A stretch of 39,384 nucleotides of DNA from Balneolaceae bacterium. GTDB lineage: Bacteria > Bacteroidota > Rhodothermia > Balneolales > Balneolaceae. Numbering within the stretch: the first letter of the stretch is position 1; every line of letters begins with the position of its first letter. Shown here in pieces: positions 8,850 to 17,315 of the stretch. The notes beneath the pieces were generated by a model that saw only the letters and a program-made list of their open reading frames with translations, searched no databases and was not told the origin of the DNA. Position numbers and translations under genes: made by a program. The stretch covers positions 1 through 39,384 of the forward strand of contig JAFIES010000084.1 in assembly GCA_020832415.1 (NCBI GenBank), read 5' to 3'.

Positions 8850-9428
8850 GTGAATAAACTTGTGTTTTTTGCATCGGGATCGGGCAGTAACTTTCAGGCT
8901 GTTATTGATGCAATTGAAAACAACGAAATAGACGCTGATATATCCGGGCTCATTACTGATAATGAGAATGCGGGGGCAATTCTACGTGCCAAGAATCACA
9001 ATATTAATATAAACGTTATTCGTGATTTTGGCACAGATCTTTCAATTGAACAGCTTGTAAATCAACTTTCTGAATGGCAGCCGGATTTGATTGTTCTTGC
9101 AGGTTTTTTAAAGAAAATCCCTGATGAAATTACCCGTTTGTACCCCAACAAAATCATTAACATTCATCCCTCCCTTCTGCCCAAATATGGCGGAAAAGGG
9201 TTTTATGGCAACCATGTGCACCAAGCCGTGTTAGACTACGGTGATACACTTTCAGGATGCACTGTCCATTTTGTGAACGAAAAATACGACGAAGGAAAAA
9301 TCATCAAACAAAAAACGGTAGATGTGTTACCGAACGACACAGCCGAGTCTTTGGCAAATCGTGTACTTTCTGAGGAACATAAATTACTGCCTGAAGTCAT
9401 CAAACAAATATTAAATCAAACGAACTAA
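8850..9428 (+). CDS. purN: Phosphoribosylglycinamide formyltransferase
   Basis: A 192-residue GART, transferring a formyl group from 10-formyl-tetrahydrofolate to GAR in step 3 of purine synthesis. The phosphate-binding loop ASGSGSNFQAV is at residues 8-18. The catalytic triad is N104 and H106 (INIHPSLLPKY) and D147 (KYDEGKII), matching N106/H108/D144 of the E. coli enzyme. The start is GTG at 8850; the protein begins directly at the first beta-strand (MNKLVFFASG), so no longer start is needed. The stop is 5 bases before purH, giving a two-gene purine operon. Confidence 0.96.
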   Translation: MNKLVFFASGSGSNFQAVIDAIENNEIDADISGLITDNENAGAILRAKNHNININVIRDFGTDLSIEQLVNQLSEWQPDLIVLAGFLKKIPDEITRLYPNKIINIHPSLLPKYGGKGFYGNHVHQAVLDYGDTLSGCTVHFVNEKYDEGKIIKQKTVDVLPNDTAESLANRVLSEEHKLLPEVIKQILNQTN

Positions 9429-9433
9429 ACCCA

Positions 9434-11008
9434 GTGGCATTACAACCATTATCTGCACTTCCAGAAACTCCACTTACAATAAAACGTGCGCTCCTTTCCG
9501 TAGCCGACAAAACAGGCATAGAGCAACTTGCTAAAACACTTCATGAAAATGGCATTGAGATTATCAGTACCGGTGGTACTGCTGCTGTAATTCGAAAAGC
9601 GGGTATTCCGGTAAAAGATGTAAATGAATTAACTGGCTTTCCGGAATGCCTGGATGGCCGTGTAAAAACCCTGCACCCAAAAGTGCATGGCGGTATTTTG
9701 GCCAGAACAAGTCATAAACCCGATAACGACGAAATAAATAAACTCGACATAACCCCTATTGAACTTGTTGTAGTAAATTTATACCCGTTTAAAAAGACCG
9801 TTAAAAATGAGGAAGTAACCCCGGCTATAGCAACTGAAAATATTGATATTGGCGGACCAACAATGATTCGGGCTGCAGCTAAGAATTTTGCACACGTATG
9901 CGCACTTACAAATCCAAATCAATACAAAGATTTTTCCGAAGAATTGACCGGCTCGAATGCCATCTCTTTTAAAACAAGAAGAAGACTTGCAAGAGAAGCA
10001 TTTGAACACACAGCTGATTACGATGCTGCCATAAGTGATTACTTTGCGAGGATTGATGATGTTGAACTTCTTGAACAACTCTCAGTAAGCCTGAAAAAGT
10101 CGGGTGATCTCAGATATGGTGAAAATCCACATCAGCGAGCCGGTGTATATGGAAAACAGACTGACTACATTGACTGTTTCCATGGCAAAGAGCTGAGCTA
10201 CAACAACTATCTGGATATCGACAGCGCGCTGCATCTTATCGCTGATTTCAAGGGTGACGATCCAACTGCCGCGATCTTCAAGCATACAGTGCCATGTGGA
10301 GTTGCCACCGGAAATTCTCTGAATGAAGCATATCAGCGCGCATTCAAAACAGATACCGTTTCACCATTTGGAGGGATCGTCATTTTAAACAAATCACTCG
10401 ATCTCGAAACAGCAAAATCGATTGATTCCATCTTTACAGAAATTATCCTCGCCCCGGAATATGAAGAAGGTGTGGCAGAGTTTCTGATGGAAAAGAAAAA
10501 CCGGCGGTTAATAAAAATATTAAAGCTGCCGGAAAATAAAGATCAATTCAGAGTACGATCCATTATAGGCGGCGCACTCTACCAGGAGGCTGATCATGTT
10601 ACGGTTACTGCAAAAGATTTGAAAGTAGTGACACACAGGCAACCGAATGAAGATGAACTCGCAGACCTGCTATTTTCTTGGAAAATTGTGAAACATGTAA
10701 AATCAAATGGAATTGTTTACGGTAAAGACCGCGCAACGTGCGGAATTGGAACGGGACAAACCAGCCGGGTTGAGAGCTCGGTTATTGCAGTACGAAAAGC
10801 CATGAATGCTGAACTTTCTCTGAAAGGTAGTGTGATTGCTTCAGATGCATTTTTCCCATTTGCTGATGGCGTGATTGCCGCGGCACAATCGGGTGCTACA
10901 GCCGTTATACAGCCCGGTGGCAGTGTTCGCGATGAAGAAGTGATAGATGCTGCAAACAAATATGATATGGCAATGGTGTTCACCGGAATACGCCATTTCA
11001 AACATTAA
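9434..11008 (+). CDS. purH: Bifunctional AICAR transformylase / IMP cyclohydrolase
   Basis: A 524-residue PurH that catalyses the last two steps to IMP. The N-terminal MGS-like cyclohydrolase domain covers about residues 15-160 (STGGTAAVIRKAGIPV, LDGRVKTLHPKVHGGIL, VVVNLYPF). The AICAR transformylase domain covers about 200-524, with RYGENPHQ at 227-234, the catalytic Lys-His pair K283-H284 in FKHTVPCGVA, SPFGGI and a C-terminal DAFFPFADG...PGGSVRD block. The usual Asn in KHxNPCG is Val here; that position varies in the family (human ATIC has Ser). The GTG start is 5 bases after purN. No terminator is evident after the stop. Confidence 0.97.
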   Translation: MALQPLSALPETPLTIKRALLSVADKTGIEQLAKTLHENGIEIISTGGTAAVIRKAGIPVKDVNELTGFPECLDGRVKTLHPKVHGGILARTSHKPDNDEINKLDITPIELVVVNLYPFKKTVKNEEVTPAIATENIDIGGPTMIRAAAKNFAHVCALTNPNQYKDFSEELTGSNAISFKTRRRLAREAFEHTADYDAAISDYFARIDDVELLEQLSVSLKKSGDLRYGENPHQRAGVYGKQTDYIDCFHGKELSYNNYLDIDSALHLIADFKGDDPTAAIFKHTVPCGVATGNSLNEAYQRAFKTDTVSPFGGIVILNKSLDLETAKSIDSIFTEIILAPEYEEGVAEFLMEKKNRRLIKILKLPENKDQFRVRSIIGGALYQEADHVTVTAKDLKVVTHRQPNEDELADLLFSWKIVKHVKSNGIVYGKDRATCGIGTGQTSRVESSVIAVRKAMNAELSLKGSVIASDAFFPFADGVIAAAQSGATAVIQPGGSVRDEEVIDAANKYDMAMVFTGIRHFKH

Positions 11009-11036
11009 TAATACCACTGAAACAGTTAACAAAATG

Positions 11037-11081
11037 TTCGCAAATAGGCAGTTATTCCTGTATTTTTGATTTGCCTGTTTG
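11037..11081 (+). promoter_or_regulatory. Predicted mreB operon promoter with a surrounding inverted repeat
   Basis: TATTTTTG at 11061-11068 matches the -7 consensus TAnnTTTG, with TTCG at 11037-11040 as a near -33 box at 20-base spacing. An inverted repeat (CAAATAGGCA at 11041-11050 and TGCCTGTTTG at 11072-11081) pairs over 10 bp with one G-T wobble and places the -7 box in its 21-base loop. It has no following U tract on the plus strand, so it is not a purH terminator. It may be an operator or a leader hairpin. Confidence 0.45.
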
Positions 11082-11106
11082 AAAAATCTTAAAAGCAATC
11101 TACCTA

Positions 11107-12171
11107 ATGTCAGATACCTACACCACTACTCAAAAAAGAGTGAAAAAAAATCAGAAAAAAAATGGCCTGTTTGACTTTCTCTACACTGACATCGCTATAG
11201 ATCTTGGCACGGCAAATACACTTGTTTATGCAAGAGGACAAGGTATTGTGTTGAATGAACCCTCGATCGTAGCGCTGAATAATCGTAATGAACCTGTGGC
11301 AACCGGCCACGAAGCCCGCCTGATGCATGAAAAAACGCATGGCAATATTCGTACAGTTCGCCCGCTGCGCGATGGTGTTATAGCAGACTTTGAAGTTGCG
11401 GAGTTAATGATCCGTGATATGATTAAGAAAGTGAAAATGAAATGGTATTCAACCACCAGGCAAATGGTGGTATGTGTGCCAAGCGGAATTACCGAGGTAG
11501 AGCGCCGTGCCGTTCGCGATAGTGCCGAGCATGCCGGTGCCAAGGAAGTATATCTTGTGGACGAACCAATGGCAGCGGCTATTGGAATTGGCCTTGATGT
11601 GCACGAACCCGTTGGCAACATGATTGTTGATATTGGTGGCGGTACAACTGAAATCGCCGTCATTGCACTCTCAGGTATTGTCCACGCTCAGTCAGTAAGG
11701 CTTGGCGGTGATGAACTAAATGATGATATCGCAAACTATTTCAGGAGAAATCACAACCTGCTGATTGGTGAGAGAACATCAGAAAAAATAAAGTGCGAAA
11801 TCGGTTCAGCAGCACCTCTTGATGAAGAACTTGAAATGATTACCAAAGGGCGTGATCTGGTTAATGGTGTACCACGTACCCGTCAGGTTACCTCAAAGGA
11901 TGTACGTGAAGCTATCTCCGAATCAGTAAATACAATTGTTGAGGCGATTACAAAATCACTTGAACAAACACCCCCTGAACTTTCTGCCGATATTCTTGAC
12001 AGAGGCATAATGCTAACCGGCGGCGGAGCGTTACTCAAAAACCTGGATCGTTTAATCATGGAAACCACCGACCTGCCTGTTCACATAGCTGAGGATCCCC
12101 TTACAGCTGTTGTGCGCGGAACCGGTGAAATTCTCGAAGACCTGAATTACTACAGAACAGTAATTACCTGA
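11107..12171 (+). CDS. mreB: Rod-shape-determining actin homologue MreB
   Basis: A 354-residue MreB, the actin-like filament that positions the elongasome under the inner membrane. The phosphate-1 loop IAIDLGTANTLVYARG, the phosphate-2 loop NMIVDIGGGTTEIAVIALSG and the adenosine motif GIMLTGGGALLKNLD are all present. A Lys-rich N-terminal stretch of about 18 residues (MSDTYTTTQKRVKKNQKK) precedes the usual GLFDFLYTDIAIDLG beginning. It may serve as a membrane or nucleic-acid-contacting tail, or the real start could be further in; no ATG is available near the core. It is first gene of the mreBCD-mrdA-rodA operon, with a likely promoter just upstream. Confidence 0.98.
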   Translation: MSDTYTTTQKRVKKNQKKNGLFDFLYTDIAIDLGTANTLVYARGQGIVLNEPSIVALNNRNEPVATGHEARLMHEKTHGNIRTVRPLRDGVIADFEVAELMIRDMIKKVKMKWYSTTRQMVVCVPSGITEVERRAVRDSAEHAGAKEVYLVDEPMAAAIGIGLDVHEPVGNMIVDIGGGTTEIAVIALSGIVHAQSVRLGGDELNDDIANYFRRNHNLLIGERTSEKIKCEIGSAAPLDEELEMITKGRDLVNGVPRTRQVTSKDVREAISESVNTIVEAITKSLEQTPPELSADILDRGIMLTGGGALLKNLDRLIMETTDLPVHIAEDPLTAVVRGTGEILEDLNYYRTVIT

Positions 12172-12189
12172 AACACTGCGTAATTTTGA

Positions 12190-13017
12190 ATGCGACAAAT
12201 AGCTGATGTTAAAGATTACATCATAACAGCGTTTATTCTGTTACTTGCCATCAGCATGATGGTTAGCAGGCATGATGGCGGTTTGCAAAATCTACGAAAG
12301 ATCTCCGTTGCCACATTGAGTTATTTAGAACAGCCACTATCTAATATCCGGGTATACAGGCAAGCGGTTTCAACAAACTCATATTTGCACAGACAGAATA
12401 TATTATTGCAGGATGAGCTTAGCAGGCTCAGATCCGTTGAGCAACAGAACAGGATTTTAAGAAGCCTGCTGAATTTACAACAAGAGAGCAATTTCCCGCT
12501 TGTTCCGGTTAAAATTGTTGCCAAAGATCTCATCAGTATGAACAGTTCCATGACAGTAAATGCTGGACTGTCTGATGGTGTTGAACCGGGAATGCCGGTT
12601 ATTAACTCCGATGGGTTGGTTGGCCAGATAATTATTTCGCAAAATAATTTTTCTCAAGTTCTTCCCTACTCAAATTCGATGTTTCGTGTGAGTGCACAAA
12701 TACAGGATAGCCGTGCTTATGGTATCGTTTCCTGGCCCGACAGAGGCGCAAGAGAACTTGTGATGCTCTATGTACCAGAAACCATCCCCGTTGAACCGGG
12801 GCAGCTTGTGCAAACATCCGGTTTTGGAAACCAATACCCGGCAGGCATCCCCATTGGAGAAGTTACCCGGGTTGAACCCGATGAGGGAATTCAAACACAA
12901 ACAATCTATCTTGAAGCATTTACCGATTTATACACAATCGCTGAAGGATTTGTTGTTCAGTTTAATCCCGATACTACCATTACAAATTTAAACGCCGAGC
13001 AACAGGAACTCTTTTGA
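12190..13017 (+). CDS. mreC: Rod-shape-determining protein MreC
   Basis: A 275-residue bitopic inner-membrane protein that activates PBP2-RodA. A single membrane helix lies near residues 10-26 (ITAFILLLAISMMV). A coiled coil follows at about 62-100 (rich in Gln, Leu and Arg), then the periplasmic beta-barrel pair typical of MreC, including MTVNAGLSDGVEPGMPVINSDGLVGQI and the LVQTSGFGNQYPAGIPIGEV block. The gene follows mreB by 18 bases; its TGA overlaps the TTG start of mreD. Confidence 0.95.
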   Translation: MRQIADVKDYIITAFILLLAISMMVSRHDGGLQNLRKISVATLSYLEQPLSNIRVYRQAVSTNSYLHRQNILLQDELSRLRSVEQQNRILRSLLNLQQESNFPLVPVKIVAKDLISMNSSMTVNAGLSDGVEPGMPVINSDGLVGQIIISQNNFSQVLPYSNSMFRVSAQIQDSRAYGIVSWPDRGARELVMLYVPETIPVEPGQLVQTSGFGNQYPAGIPIGEVTRVEPDEGIQTQTIYLEAFTDLYTIAEGFVVQFNPDTTITNLNAEQQELF

Positions 13018-13493
13018 TACGATCACAAAACTTACGGCTTTTTCTGTATGGTCTGGGAATTGTTGCCATTCAAATAATTCTGTTTCGTCATTTACGGGTT
13101 TTTGGAGCTCAAGCAGATCTTATACTGATCTTCATTCTCTGGGTATGCACAAAAAATTCAAAGACTTATTGCCTGCTTCTTGCTGCATCTCTTGGGTTTT
13201 TACAGGATGCCATGACGGATCTGTGGGGTTTAAATATGTTTTCAAAAACTCTGATTGTTTTTATACTACATAGTTACCTGAATCGTATATCTCAGAACAG
13301 ACTGATTTTTTGGCAAGTGTTGCTCATAATTTTCAGTGTGGCATTACTGCACAACCTCATACTTTTAGGTGTAAGCTATTTTTCTGATTTGTATTCAGCC
13401 GAATCTATCTTTTGGAGCTTCTTACTGATTAGCCCCTTATTTACAGCACTTACCGGCAGCTTTTTGCATATAGTTAAGGAGGATTCATTATGA
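13014..13493 (+). CDS. mreD: Rod-shape-determining protein MreD
   Basis: A 159-residue, almost entirely hydrophobic protein with five or six membrane helices, as expected for MreD. LFRHLRVFGAQADLILIFILW resembles the family N-terminus, and GFLQDAMTDLWGLNMFSKTLI is the conserved central block. The only suitable start is TTG at 13014, overlapping the mreC stop. The stop overlaps the mrdA ATG (ATGA). Overlaps on both sides show tight translational coupling within the elongasome operon. Confidence 0.92.
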   Translation: MIRSQNLRLFLYGLGIVAIQIILFRHLRVFGAQADLILIFILWVCTKNSKTYCLLLAASLGFLQDAMTDLWGLNMFSKTLIVFILHSYLNRISQNRLIFWQVLLIIFSVALLHNLILLGVSYFSDLYSAESIFWSFLLISPLFTALTGSFLHIVKEDSL

Positions 13494-15340
13494 TGACAGC
13501 CCATAACAATCCAAACAAGGTGAAAACTTCTATTCGGGTTTTACAGGGCATCATACTCGTTGGATTCATAGTTATGATTATTCGAATCTTTCAGCTTCAG
13601 ATACTCGACTACGAAACCTACTCACCTATCAGCATGCAGAACTCTCTTCGAATGGAAGTTCTGCAACCGGCCCGTGGCCTGATATTAGATCGCAATGGTA
13701 CAATTCTCGTTGAGAACCAGCCAATTTATTCCATCACAATTACCCCTTCAAAATTTCAGATGGATAAGCTTCCGCTATTATCCAAAATTCTGCAAATCGA
13801 TGAAGAAATCGTACTGAACCGAATTCGCGCAGCACAGGCATATTCATGGCAGCGAACTTCCCGCCTTTTCACAGAAGTGCCATTTGAGGTTTTTTCAGCT
13901 ATCCAGGAAAACGCTTGGCAACTGCCCGGTATCAGCCATCAGCTGGAGAGTAAAAGACACTATCCTACGGATGTACAAGCACCCCATATATTTGGTTACC
14001 TGAGAGAGGCCTCTTTAGAGGAGTACCGCGCCGACGACAGAATCCGGCTTGGTGATCGTATAGGAAAAAGCGGTCTTGAACGATCGTATGAAAATTATCT
14101 GCGGGGTGAAATTGGAACTGAGTACGTACGTGTTAATGCTTTCGGGCAATCTTTGGGTACTTATGAAGGAGCCGGACTAAATGTAACACCCATTAGAGGT
14201 TCTGACCTGTTAACTTCCATTGATGCTGAAACACAGGCACTCGCAGAAAAAATTATGGAAGGCAAGCGTGGCGGCTTGGTGGCAATGGATCCACAGACGG
14301 GCGGAATCATTGCAATGGTTAGTGCTCCGCAGTTTGATCTCTCAAAGCTTGCAGGGCGTATGGATGCTGAATACTGGCGCGATTTAAACACAAATCCCAA
14401 TACCCCTCTTTATAATCGTGCCATCTCATCAAGACAGCCACCGGGTTCAACCTTTAAACCATTTATGGGACTTGTTGGATTAGAGATGGGTCTTGTAACT
14501 CCACAAACACAAATCTACAATCCCGGTTTCTATTTGCGGGGGCGCCGTTATAATGACCTGGCCGACCCGGGCTATTATGATCTTGAGCTTGCAATTGCCA
14601 AATCGAGCAATACCTACTTCTTTTGGATCATGGACAGAATTGCATCACGCGGCCAGTTAAACCGATGGGCAGAGTTGATCAGTGATTTTGGTATCGGTCC
14701 GTTAAATAACATTGATCTTCCATCAGAACGCAGTGGCATTATTCCTGACAGCACATACATGAACCGTACTTTTGGAGAACGAAGGTGGGGAATTGGAGAT
14801 CTGATGAGTCTTGGAATCGGGCAGGGAATGGTATCAGCATCACCGCTTCAAATGGCTGTTGCAACATCAACTCTTGCAAATGGCGGGTATAAAGTACAGC
14901 CTCATGTAGTAAGCGGCATTCGAAATAGAGATGGAAGTATTGAATATACACAGCCGGTTTTGGAAAAAATTGAGTGGGTTCGTGATGAAGATGTTGAAAC
15001 CTTAAAAAGAGGTATGTTCAGAGTAATTACAGAGGGTGGTGCACGGTGGAGATCCCTCATACCCGGTATCGATATGGCAGGGAAAACCGGTACATCGCAA
15101 AATCCGCATGGTGAAAATCATGGCTGGTTTATAGCTTATGCCCCGATGGATAATCCTCAAATTGCAATCGCAGTATTAACTGAAAATACCGGTTTTGGCT
15201 CTCAATCCGCTGCGCCTATCGCATCACTTATCATTGAACAGTATTTAACGGGAGAACTTAACAGACAGCACGTTTTGGATTATGTTCTGTACGATTTTCC
15301 GGGTCAAATCATATCTGCAACTCGAGAAACCGGCGATTAA
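13490..15340 (+). CDS. mrdA: Penicillin-binding protein 2 (elongasome transpeptidase)
   Basis: A 616-residue class B PBP that crosslinks peptidoglycan during elongation together with RodA. One membrane anchor is at about residues 16-38, and the pedestal/dimerisation domain covers about 60-230 (ARGLILDRNGTILVENQP, GRIGKSGLERSYE-like block). The transpeptidase domain carries the nucleophile S320 in STFK, an SSN motif at 372-374 and K532-T-G in GKTGTSQNPHGENHGWF. All three active-site motifs are intact. It starts at ATG 13490, overlapping mreD by 4 bases; a second ATG follows immediately. The stop overlaps the rodA start by one base. Confidence 0.97.
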   Translation: MMTAHNNPNKVKTSIRVLQGIILVGFIVMIIRIFQLQILDYETYSPISMQNSLRMEVLQPARGLILDRNGTILVENQPIYSITITPSKFQMDKLPLLSKILQIDEEIVLNRIRAAQAYSWQRTSRLFTEVPFEVFSAIQENAWQLPGISHQLESKRHYPTDVQAPHIFGYLREASLEEYRADDRIRLGDRIGKSGLERSYENYLRGEIGTEYVRVNAFGQSLGTYEGAGLNVTPIRGSDLLTSIDAETQALAEKIMEGKRGGLVAMDPQTGGIIAMVSAPQFDLSKLAGRMDAEYWRDLNTNPNTPLYNRAISSRQPPGSTFKPFMGLVGLEMGLVTPQTQIYNPGFYLRGRRYNDLADPGYYDLELAIAKSSNTYFFWIMDRIASRGQLNRWAELISDFGIGPLNNIDLPSERSGIIPDSTYMNRTFGERRWGIGDLMSLGIGQGMVSASPLQMAVATSTLANGGYKVQPHVVSGIRNRDGSIEYTQPVLEKIEWVRDEDVETLKRGMFRVITEGGARWRSLIPGIDMAGKTGTSQNPHGENHGWFIAYAPMDNPQIAIAVLTENTGFGSQSAAPIASLIIEQYLTGELNRQHVLDYVLYDFPGQIISATRETGD

Positions 15341-16590
15341 TGAACGATAAACGCGAATTCAGCTGGTCGGTAATCTTTATCTGGGTTACACTGTTCAGTA
15401 TAGGCTTAACAGCCATTTACAGTGCTACCATGGGGCCTGTTGCGCAATTTTTACCTTCTTACATACTTGATAATTTTACTCGTCAGGCTACCTGGATAGG
15501 TATTTCAACAGTGATACTTATTGGAATCCAGTTTGTCTCACCCCGAACATTTCAGGAAGGAGCATACATATTTTATGCCATCGGTTTGGTTCTTATGGTG
15601 ATAACAATTTTCTTCGGTGCAGAAGTGAGCGGATCCCGGAGTTGGCTCAGAGTTGGTCCGTTCAACGTTCAGGTTGGTGAAGTTATGAAAGCTGCTACAA
15701 TATTAGCTGCAGCCAGCTACCTCACAAGCCAAAGAAATGTCTCAGCAGAAAATCTTAAAACAGCGCTGGTAACTGTTGCCATTTTTCTGGTTCCGGTTAT
15801 ACTGCTTTTGCTCCAGAATGAAGCGGGTGTTGGGATCGTTTATCTTGGAATTTTACCGGTTGTCCTTTTTTGGTCGGGTTTACCATACGGTATTTCCCTC
15901 TTAATGATTTCTCCTGCATTGATCGGTTATTTTACCGTTGTAGATGTGAGACTGGGTGTAATAGTAGCAATCCTCGTCACTATTGGGATATTTATACTTC
16001 AGAGAAGAACATGGCTTACAGTTACTTCTCTGATATTTGGAGCGCTTGTAATTATCGGTACGGAAGTAGCTTTGCATCAGGTTTTGCAACCTCACCAGCG
16101 TGCACGGATTGAAGCATTTGCCAATCCTACACTTGATCCTCTCGGTTCCGGCTGGAATGTTATTCAGGCAAAAACTGCAATTGGATCAGGAGGTCTTCAT
16201 GGAAAAGGCTTCATGGAAGGTACCCAAACACAGCTTCGATTCTTACCTGAACAGTGGACTGATTTTATATTCTGCGTAGTTGGGGAAGAATTTGGATTCA
16301 TTGGCGCAGGAGTTTTGCTCATTCTTTACACATTACTGTTCATGCGTTTACTGCATATGGCAGCAACACATAAACACCCGTTTGCGCAGCTTGTTATTAT
16401 CAGTGTTACATTCCTGTATTTTGTTCACTTTGTAATAAATATTGGCAGTGCTACAGCTTTACTTCCAATTATTGGTATACCGCTTCCATTTATCAGTTAT
16501 GGCGGTTCTGCATTTCTTACAAACACCATTCTGCTTGCCATCTGTTTGAACCTCGATTTTAATAAACGCTCACTCAGTATTTACAGATAG
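15340..16590 (+). CDS. rodA: RodA, SEDS-family peptidoglycan polymerase
   Basis: A 416-residue polytopic membrane protein with about ten helices. It polymerises glycan strands from lipid II and pairs with PBP2. SEDS hallmarks are seen: SRSWLRVGPFNVQVGEVMK near residues 92-110 (with the WxxxGPxxxQPSE-like motif), LQNEAGVGIVYLGI with the conserved acidic residue, GSGGLHGKGFMEGTQTQLRFLPEQWTDFIFCVVGEEFGFIG, and a C-terminal PIIGIPLPFISYGGSAFLT. Its ATG shares one base with the mrdA stop. It ends only 3 bases from the convergent rnhB stop, with no terminator in between, so the two transcripts probably overlap. Confidence 0.97.
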   Translation: MNDKREFSWSVIFIWVTLFSIGLTAIYSATMGPVAQFLPSYILDNFTRQATWIGISTVILIGIQFVSPRTFQEGAYIFYAIGLVLMVITIFFGAEVSGSRSWLRVGPFNVQVGEVMKAATILAAASYLTSQRNVSAENLKTALVTVAIFLVPVILLLLQNEAGVGIVYLGILPVVLFWSGLPYGISLLMISPALIGYFTVVDVRLGVIVAILVTIGIFILQRRTWLTVTSLIFGALVIIGTEVALHQVLQPHQRARIEAFANPTLDPLGSGWNVIQAKTAIGSGGLHGKGFMEGTQTQLRFLPEQWTDFIFCVVGEEFGFIGAGVLLILYTLLFMRLLHMAATHKHPFAQLVIISVTFLYFVHFVINIGSATALLPIIGIPLPFISYGGSAFLTNTILLAICLNLDFNKRSLSIYR

Positions 16591-16593
16591 GTA

Positions 16594-17211
16594 CTATTTC
16601 ACAAATTTCTTCTCTGTTCTCAGTTTAAAAGATTTTCTGTGATGCTGAGTGTACCCGTACTTTTCAAGCCCTTCAAAATGCTTTTTTGTGGGATATCCTA
16701 CATTTTTATCCCAACCATACTGCGGATATTCTTCATGAATTTTTGCCATGTAATCATCCCGATATACTTTAGCAAGAATGGATGCTGCTGCAATGGAAAC
16801 CGATCTGTTATCACCTTTTGTGATGCATTGATGAGGGATTAGTGTATTCGTGAAGCGATTACCATCTATAAGTAAATAGTCAGGTTCGGCACCAATGCTC
16901 TCTGCACACCTAAGCATGGCCTCAATGGAAGCCTTCAGAATATTTAACTGATCAATTACCGTCGGTGAACATTCGTTTATGGAGTAGAACAAAGCTGACT
17001 CTTTTATCTCATCAGCCAATGCCCGTCTCGAATGTGATGAGAGCGTTTTGCTATCCCGGATATCTGAGTTTAGTTTACTGTTGGGCTTCAAAATTACACC
17101 TGCTGCAACCACAGGACCACATAAACACCCCCTGCCAACTTCATCTAAACCCATTACCCGAATAAAACCATCTGCCCAGAGTTTATTTTCAAAATGATAT
17201 CTGTCAATCAT
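16594..17211 (-). CDS. rnhB: Ribonuclease HII
   Basis: A 205-residue type 2 RNase H that removes ribonucleotides and RNA from RNA-DNA hybrids. The catalytic carboxylates are D23 and E24 in MGLDEVGRGCLCGPVVAAG, D116 in LLIDGNRF and D152 in KVYRDDYM. The KGDNRSVSIAAASILAKVYRD block and the C-terminal YPQYGWDKNVGYPTKKHFEGL are typical. It is transcribed alone, convergent with rodA (3-base gap), and divergent from the VWA gene across about 104 bases. Confidence 0.97.
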   Translation of the reverse strand: MIDRYHFENKLWADGFIRVMGLDEVGRGCLCGPVVAAGVILKPNSKLNSDIRDSKTLSSHSRRALADEIKESALFYSINECSPTVIDQLNILKASIEAMLRCAESIGAEPDYLLIDGNRFTNTLIPHQCITKGDNRSVSIAAASILAKVYRDDYMAKIHEEYPQYGWDKNVGYPTKKHFEGLEKYGYTQHHRKSFKLRTEKKFVK

Positions 17212-17244
17212 ACGAATTCAACAAATCGGAATAATATTTAAAAT

Positions 17245-17252
17245 TATGTTTG
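17245..17252 (+). promoter_or_regulatory. Candidate -7 element before the VWA-domain gene
   Basis: TATGTTTG matches TAnnTTTG exactly and lies 64 bases before the ATG at 17316, in the divergent rnhB/VWA spacer. No clear TTG -33 box is seen. Confidence 0.35.
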
Positions 17253-17315
17253 CAATGATTTCATAAAAATCAGAGTTGTAAAGGTAGTAAACAGAGCCAC
17301 CATAATTTACAGTTT

